Below are positions 60,215 to 64,000 of a stretch of 64,000 nt of DNA, piece after piece. The DNA comes from Paenirhodobacter ferrireducens (GTDB lineage: Bacteria > Pseudomonadota > Alphaproteobacteria > Rhodobacterales > Rhodobacteraceae): contig NZ_SAVB01000011.1 of assembly GCF_004022265.1 (NCBI RefSeq), positions 1 through 64,000 on the forward strand, written 5' to 3'. Position numbers and translations under genes: made by a program. The notes under the pieces are model-generated. The model searched no databases. It worked only from the letters and a program-made list of their open reading frames with translations, and was not told where the DNA came from. Each line of letters begins with the position of its first letter. The stretch's first letter is position 1.

Positions 60215-62269
60215 ATGTCCGAAACTTGGACGATCGGCGTCGATGTCGGGGGCACGTTCACCGATCTCTGCGCCATCGAGAGCGGCAGCGGGCGCATTGC
60301 CCTGAACAAGGTGTCGAGCACGCCCGCCAACCCGGCCGAGGCGATCATCGCGGGGCTGGATGCGCTGGCGCAAAAGGCGGGGTTCGACCTTGGCGACGTC
60401 CGCGCCATCGGACATGGCACGACGGTGGCGACCAATGCGCTGATCCAGCGCACCGGCGCCAAGGTGGCGATGGTGACCACCCGCAATTTCCGCGATCTGG
60501 TCGAGATCGGCCGGCAGATCCGGCCGAAGATGTATGATCTGAAGGCCGATTTCCCGCCGCCGCTGGCGCCGCGCCACCTGCGTTTCGAGGTGAGCGAGCG
60601 GGTGGGCGCCGACGGTGCCGTGGTCGAGCCGCTGGACATGGACAGCGTCGATGCGGTGATCGAGGCGTTGCGCGCCGAAGAGGTCGAGGCGGTCGCCATC
60701 GCCTTCCTCTTCGCCTATCTCAACCCGGCGCATGAGCAGGCGGTGAAGGCGCGCATCGCGGCGGCGATGCCGGGCGTGGCGGTCTCGGCCTCGTCGGACG
60801 TGATGCCGGAATTCCGCGAATACGAGCGCTCGTCCACCACCTTGCTCAACGCCTATCTGCAGCCGGCCTTCGCGCAATATATGCGCACGCTCGAGCGCGA
60901 GGTCGCGGCGCGCTCGCCGGTCTCGAGCCTCGGGGTGAACCAGTCGAGCGGCGGGCTGATGTCGGTCGAGACGGCGCGCGAGTTCCCGATCCGCACTGCG
61001 ATGTCGGGTCCGGCGGCGGGGGCGAACGGCGCCATTCACACCGCCCTGCAATCGGGCGTGGCCAATGTCATCACCTTCGACGTCGGCGGCACCAGCGCCG
61101 ATGTGGCGCTGATCCGCGACCGCGCGATCGGGCTTGCCTTCGACCGCGACGTGGCGGGCTTCCCGGTCCGCATGGCGATGGTCGACATCAACACCGTGGG
61201 GGCGGGCGGCGGCTCTCTGGCCTGGTTCGACCGCGACGGGCTGATGAAAGTGGGCCCGGCCAGCGCCGGCGCCCGGCCCGGCCCGGCCTGCTATGGCCGC
61301 GGTGGCGATCAGGCGACGGTGACCGATGCCAATGTGGTGCTGGGCCGGCTGTCGACCAGCGGCCTTCTGGGCGGCGACATGTCGCTCGATGTCGACGCCT
61401 CCTTCCGCGTCGTGGGCGTGGTGGCCGCGCGGCTCGGCTGCACGGTCGAGACCGCGGCGCGCGGCATCCTGGACGTGATGGCCGCCAACATGGTGCGGGC
61501 GATCCGGGCGATCTCGGTCGAGCGCGGCCATGACCCGCGCGATTTCGTGCTGATGCCTTTCGGCGGTGCCGGGCCGCTGCATGCCGAGGCCTGTGCGCGC
61601 GCGCTCGGGATCCGGCAGATCCTGGTGCCGCTCTCGCCCGGCATCCTGTGCGCGCAGGGGCTGCTGGTCGCGGGGCGGTCGGAAAGCCTCGTGCGTTCGC
61701 AGCGCATCGCGCTGAACGCGGCGGCGGGGGCGGTGCTGTCGCGGCTGGCCGAGGAGATGCGCGCCGAGGCCGGGACCTGGTTCGAGGCCGAGGCCATTCC
61801 CGAAGCCGAGCGCAGCGCGACGCTGGTCGCCGACATGCGCTATACCAGCCAGAACTACGAGCTGCAGATCCCGGTCACCGGCGCGCTGACCGACCTTGAC
61901 GCACTGAGGCAGGCGTTCTTCGAGGCCCATGCCCGGGCTTACGGCTTCTTCAACCCGGAGGACCCGGTCGAGGTGATGGCGCTGCGCATGACCCCGCAGG
62001 GGGCACGGCCGAAGATCGGCGCGCCGCCGCAGCGCGACACCGCCTCGCGCACGCCGCAGCCCAAGGCCCGGCGTCCGGTCTGGTTCAGCGGTCCGGCCGC
62101 GCTCGAGACCCCGGTCTATGACCGGGCCGAGCTGGCCGCCGGCGCCGAGCTGACCGGCCCCGCCGTGATCGACCAGTTCGATTCCACCCTGCTGCTGTTC
62201 CCGGGCGACGTCGCGCGTGTCGACGAAGCCCGCAACATCCTGATCACCCGCGGAGAGACCGAGCTTTGA
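60215..62269 (+). CDS. Hydantoinase/oxoprolinase subunit A (HyuA-type)
   Basis: 684 residues from ATG 60215 (GGAAGGA 8 nt upstream). An N-terminal actin-like ATPase domain has DVGGTFTDLC, GTTVATNALIQR and the second phosphate motif ITFDVGGTSADVAL. The tail holds the hydantoinase A C-terminal region (MRYTSQNYELQIPV, AHARAYGF). With subunit B it forms an ATP-dependent amidohydrolase opening 5-membered cyclic amides such as hydantoins or 5-oxoproline, or an acetone-carboxylase-type enzyme. It is coupled to the B gene by a 4-nt overlap. Confidence 0.9.
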   Translation: MSETWTIGVDVGGTFTDLCAIESGSGRIALNKVSSTPANPAEAIIAGLDALAQKAGFDLGDVRAIGHGTTVATNALIQRTGAKVAMVTTRNFRDLVEIGRQIRPKMYDLKADFPPPLAPRHLRFEVSERVGADGAVVEPLDMDSVDAVIEALRAEEVEAVAIAFLFAYLNPAHEQAVKARIAAAMPGVAVSASSDVMPEFREYERSSTTLLNAYLQPAFAQYMRTLEREVAARSPVSSLGVNQSSGGLMSVETAREFPIRTAMSGPAAGANGAIHTALQSGVANVITFDVGGTSADVALIRDRAIGLAFDRDVAGFPVRMAMVDINTVGAGGGSLAWFDRDGLMKVGPASAGARPGPACYGRGGDQATVTDANVVLGRLSTSGLLGGDMSLDVDASFRVVGVVAARLGCTVETAARGILDVMAANMVRAIRAISVERGHDPRDFVLMPFGGAGPLHAEACARALGIRQILVPLSPGILCAQGLLVAGRSESLVRSQRIALNAAAGAVLSRLAEEMRAEAGTWFEAEAIPEAERSATLVADMRYTSQNYELQIPVTGALTDLDALRQAFFEAHARAYGFFNPEDPVEVMALRMTPQGARPKIGAPPQRDTASRTPQPKARRPVWFSGPAALETPVYDRAELAAGAELTGPAVIDQFDSTLLLFPGDVARVDEARNILITRGETEL

Positions 62270-63987
62270 CCCTTCACGACACCCGCACCGCCTCTGCCGC
62301 CGCGCCGCAGGGCGGGCCCGATCCGATCACCGTCGAGATCGTCGCCTCGGCCTTCCGCTCGGTGGTGGACGAGACCTTCATCGCGCTGATGAAAAGCGCC
62401 TATTCGACCAACATCAAGGAACGCCACGACCATTCGACGGCGATCTGTGACCGCGAGGGGCGGCTGATCGTGCAGGCCGAGATGTCGCTGCCGATCCATC
62501 TGGCCTCGATGACCGGGCTGATGCAGGCGGTGCTGTCGCGCTATGCGCCCGAGGAGATCCGCGAGGGCGACATCTTCGTGGCGAACGATCCGCATGTGGC
62601 GGGCGGCACCCATCTGCCCGACATCAACTATGCCGCGCCGATCTTCGTCGAGGGCCGGCTTCTGGGCTTCGTGTGCAACATCGCCCATCACGCCGACATC
62701 GGCGGCATGGTGCCCGGCTCGATGGCCGGCGGCATGTCGGAGATCTATCAGGAGGGGCTGCGGATCCCGGTGGTGCGGCTGTTCCGGGCGGGCGAGCTGC
62801 AGCAGGACATTCTCGATCTGCTCTTGCTCAATGCCCGGATCCCCGAGGAACGCCGGGGCGACCACTTCGCGCAGATCGCCGCCTGCCGCCTCGGCCTGCG
62901 CCGGGTCGGCGAGATCGCCGGGCGCTATGGCGCGGCGCTGATCGAGCAGGTCTGGGCCTCGCTGCTGAGCCGCACGCATGCCCGGATGCGCGCCGCCATC
63001 GCCGGTCTGCCCGACGGCACCTATCGCTTCGAGGATGTGATGGACGATGATGGTTGCGGCACCTCGGACATTCCGCTCCGGCTCGAGATCACCGTGAGCG
63101 GCGACCGGGCGGTGTTCGACCTGCGCGGATCGGCACCGCAGGTGCAGGGCAACATCAACCTGACCCGCAACGCCGCCAAGGCCGCGGTCGCCTATGCGCT
63201 GCGCACGCTGCTGGACCCCGAGATCGCGAACAACGAGGGTATTCTCGAGTGCTGCGAACTGCTGACCGAGCCGGGCAGCATCGTCGACTGCATCGCCCCG
63301 GCGCCGGTGGCGCAGCGGCTCAACACCTCGCAGCGGCTGGTGGACGTCATCATCGGCGCGCTGGCCCCGGCACTGCCCGAGGCCGCGGTCGGCGCCGCCA
63401 ATGGCGCCAACACCACCGCGGTGTTTTCCGGGATCGACCCGCGCAACGGCAAGCCTTATCTCTATCTCGAGACGCTCGGCGGGGGCGCCGGCGGGCGCAA
63501 TGACCGCGACGGCAAGGACGGCGTGCAGGTGCATATCACCAATACCTCGAACCTGCCGATCGAGGCGATCGAGACCGAATATCCGCTGCGGGTGCTCAGC
63601 TACGGGTTCGTCGAGGATTCCGGCGGGGCAGGGCGCTATCGCGGTGGCGCGGGGCTGCGCCGGGTGATCGCGCCGGTGGATCACGACTGCACCTTCAACG
63701 GCGCGGGCGAACGGTTCGCCCACGCGCCCTGGGGGATCTTCGGCGGGGGTGCCGGGCGGCCCGGGCGCTTCGTGCTGAAGGGCGGGGCGGGGGAGACGGT
63801 GCTGGTCGCCAAGCCCTCGGCGGTGCCGCTGCGCCGCGATCAGGTCATCGTGGTCGAGACCCCGGGCTCGGGCGGCTATGGCCCCGCGGACGAGCGCAGC
63901 GCCGCGGCGGTGGCCGAGGACGCGCTGTCGGGCAAATACAGCCCCGGCTTCCTCGACCGGAACTATCCCGCGCAACGACGCGGATGA
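62266..63987 (+). CDS. Hydantoinase/oxoprolinase subunit B (HyuB-type)
   Basis: 573 residues starting with TTG at 62266, inside the TTGA overlap with the A gene. Family features are present: ITVEIVASAFRSVVDE, NDPHVAGGTHLPDI, RNDRDGKDGVQVHITNTSN, GAGRYRGGAGLRR and the final GSGGYGPADERS. It is the catalytic partner of subunit A. The gene ends 13 nt before the window edge. No amidase or racemase follows in view, so substrate clues are limited to the amine-catabolism neighbourhood. Confidence 0.9.
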   Translation: MTLHDTRTASAAAPQGGPDPITVEIVASAFRSVVDETFIALMKSAYSTNIKERHDHSTAICDREGRLIVQAEMSLPIHLASMTGLMQAVLSRYAPEEIREGDIFVANDPHVAGGTHLPDINYAAPIFVEGRLLGFVCNIAHHADIGGMVPGSMAGGMSEIYQEGLRIPVVRLFRAGELQQDILDLLLLNARIPEERRGDHFAQIAACRLGLRRVGEIAGRYGAALIEQVWASLLSRTHARMRAAIAGLPDGTYRFEDVMDDDGCGTSDIPLRLEITVSGDRAVFDLRGSAPQVQGNINLTRNAAKAAVAYALRTLLDPEIANNEGILECCELLTEPGSIVDCIAPAPVAQRLNTSQRLVDVIIGALAPALPEAAVGAANGANTTAVFSGIDPRNGKPYLYLETLGGGAGGRNDRDGKDGVQVHITNTSNLPIEAIETEYPLRVLSYGFVEDSGGAGRYRGGAGLRRVIAPVDHDCTFNGAGERFAHAPWGIFGGGAGRPGRFVLKGGAGETVLVAKPSAVPLRRDQVIVVETPGSGGYGPADERSAAAVAEDALSGKYSPGFLDRNYPAQRRG

Positions 63988-64000
63988 GCGCAGCCGGGGC

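Noticed and set aside
1-64000. tRNA, rRNA, riboswitch or CRISPR array anywhere in the window
   Set aside because: None could be recognised by eye. Covariance-model searches (tRNAscan-SE, Infernal with Rfam) would be needed to exclude cryptic ones.

Overview
The window is GC-rich DNA whose gene content points to an alphaproteobacterium of the Rhodobacter/Paracoccus type (Rhodobacteraceae sensu lato). The strongest placement evidence is a complete repABC partition/replication module (51936-55449). It carries a small antisense RNA gene between repB and repC and two identical 16-bp parS palindromes just after repC. The window is therefore part of a repABC megaplasmid or chromid, not the main chromosome. 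No rRNA, tRNA or CRISPR array was recognised. The cargo is mostly transport and catabolism of nitrogen compounds, with scattered insertion-sequence debris.

Layout. 1-390: the end of an IS3-family element inserted into a GMC oxidoreductase that survives only as a C-terminal stub. 510-2270: an AcoR-like regulator without the sigma-54 contact loop. 2279-13590 (minus strand): two spermidine/putrescine-type ABC importers, a metallo-beta-lactamase-fold hydrolase, a LysR regulator, an agmatinase-family ureohydrolase and a zinc alcohol dehydrogenase, packed as one long transcription direction, with a divergent TetR gene at 13700. 14406-15656: a DadA-like FAD oxidoreductase. 15771-26085: a type I secretion ATPase and adaptor plus a 2049-residue secreted metallophosphoesterase with LamG-like and RTX repeats, followed by a lipoprotein and an outer-membrane barrel protein (26187-27849). 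27846-30973 (minus): pqqABCDE, including the 31-residue pqqA. 31144-31799: a Phd/VapC-type toxin-antitoxin pair. 31909-33733: an ArsR-like repressor divergent from a NIPSNAP / monooxygenase / ACT trio, with a perfect 20-bp palindrome between them.

33734-39117 is a decay zone. It holds an IS256 remnant, a frameshifted MFS transporter fused to a truncated GlxA-type regulator, a degraded IS5 element, an intact L-lysine 2-monooxygenase gene (davB) and the first codons of a broken davA. 39118-49195 is the most interesting block. A LysR-type regulator resembling E. coli LysR is divergent from a LysA-like decarboxylase, a complete Dpp/Opp-type ABC importer, an L,D-transpeptidase-fold protein and a D-aminopeptidase. 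Read together with davB, this looks like a locus for scavenging diaminopimelate- or D-amino-acid-containing (cell-wall) peptides. 49267-51648 holds a Hint-domain protein and an IS5-family element whose transposase has two compensating frameshifts.

After repABC come a WGR-domain protein, a PuuA/PuuB-like gamma-glutamylation pair with a divergent GntR regulator, and a second GntR regulator divergent from a hydantoinase/oxoprolinase A/B pair (60215-63987). Functionally the window takes up and oxidises polyamines, guanidino compounds, peptides and cyclic amides, with each cassette next to its own regulator. Product names rest on family motifs read by eye. Substrates are inferred unless stated otherwise.
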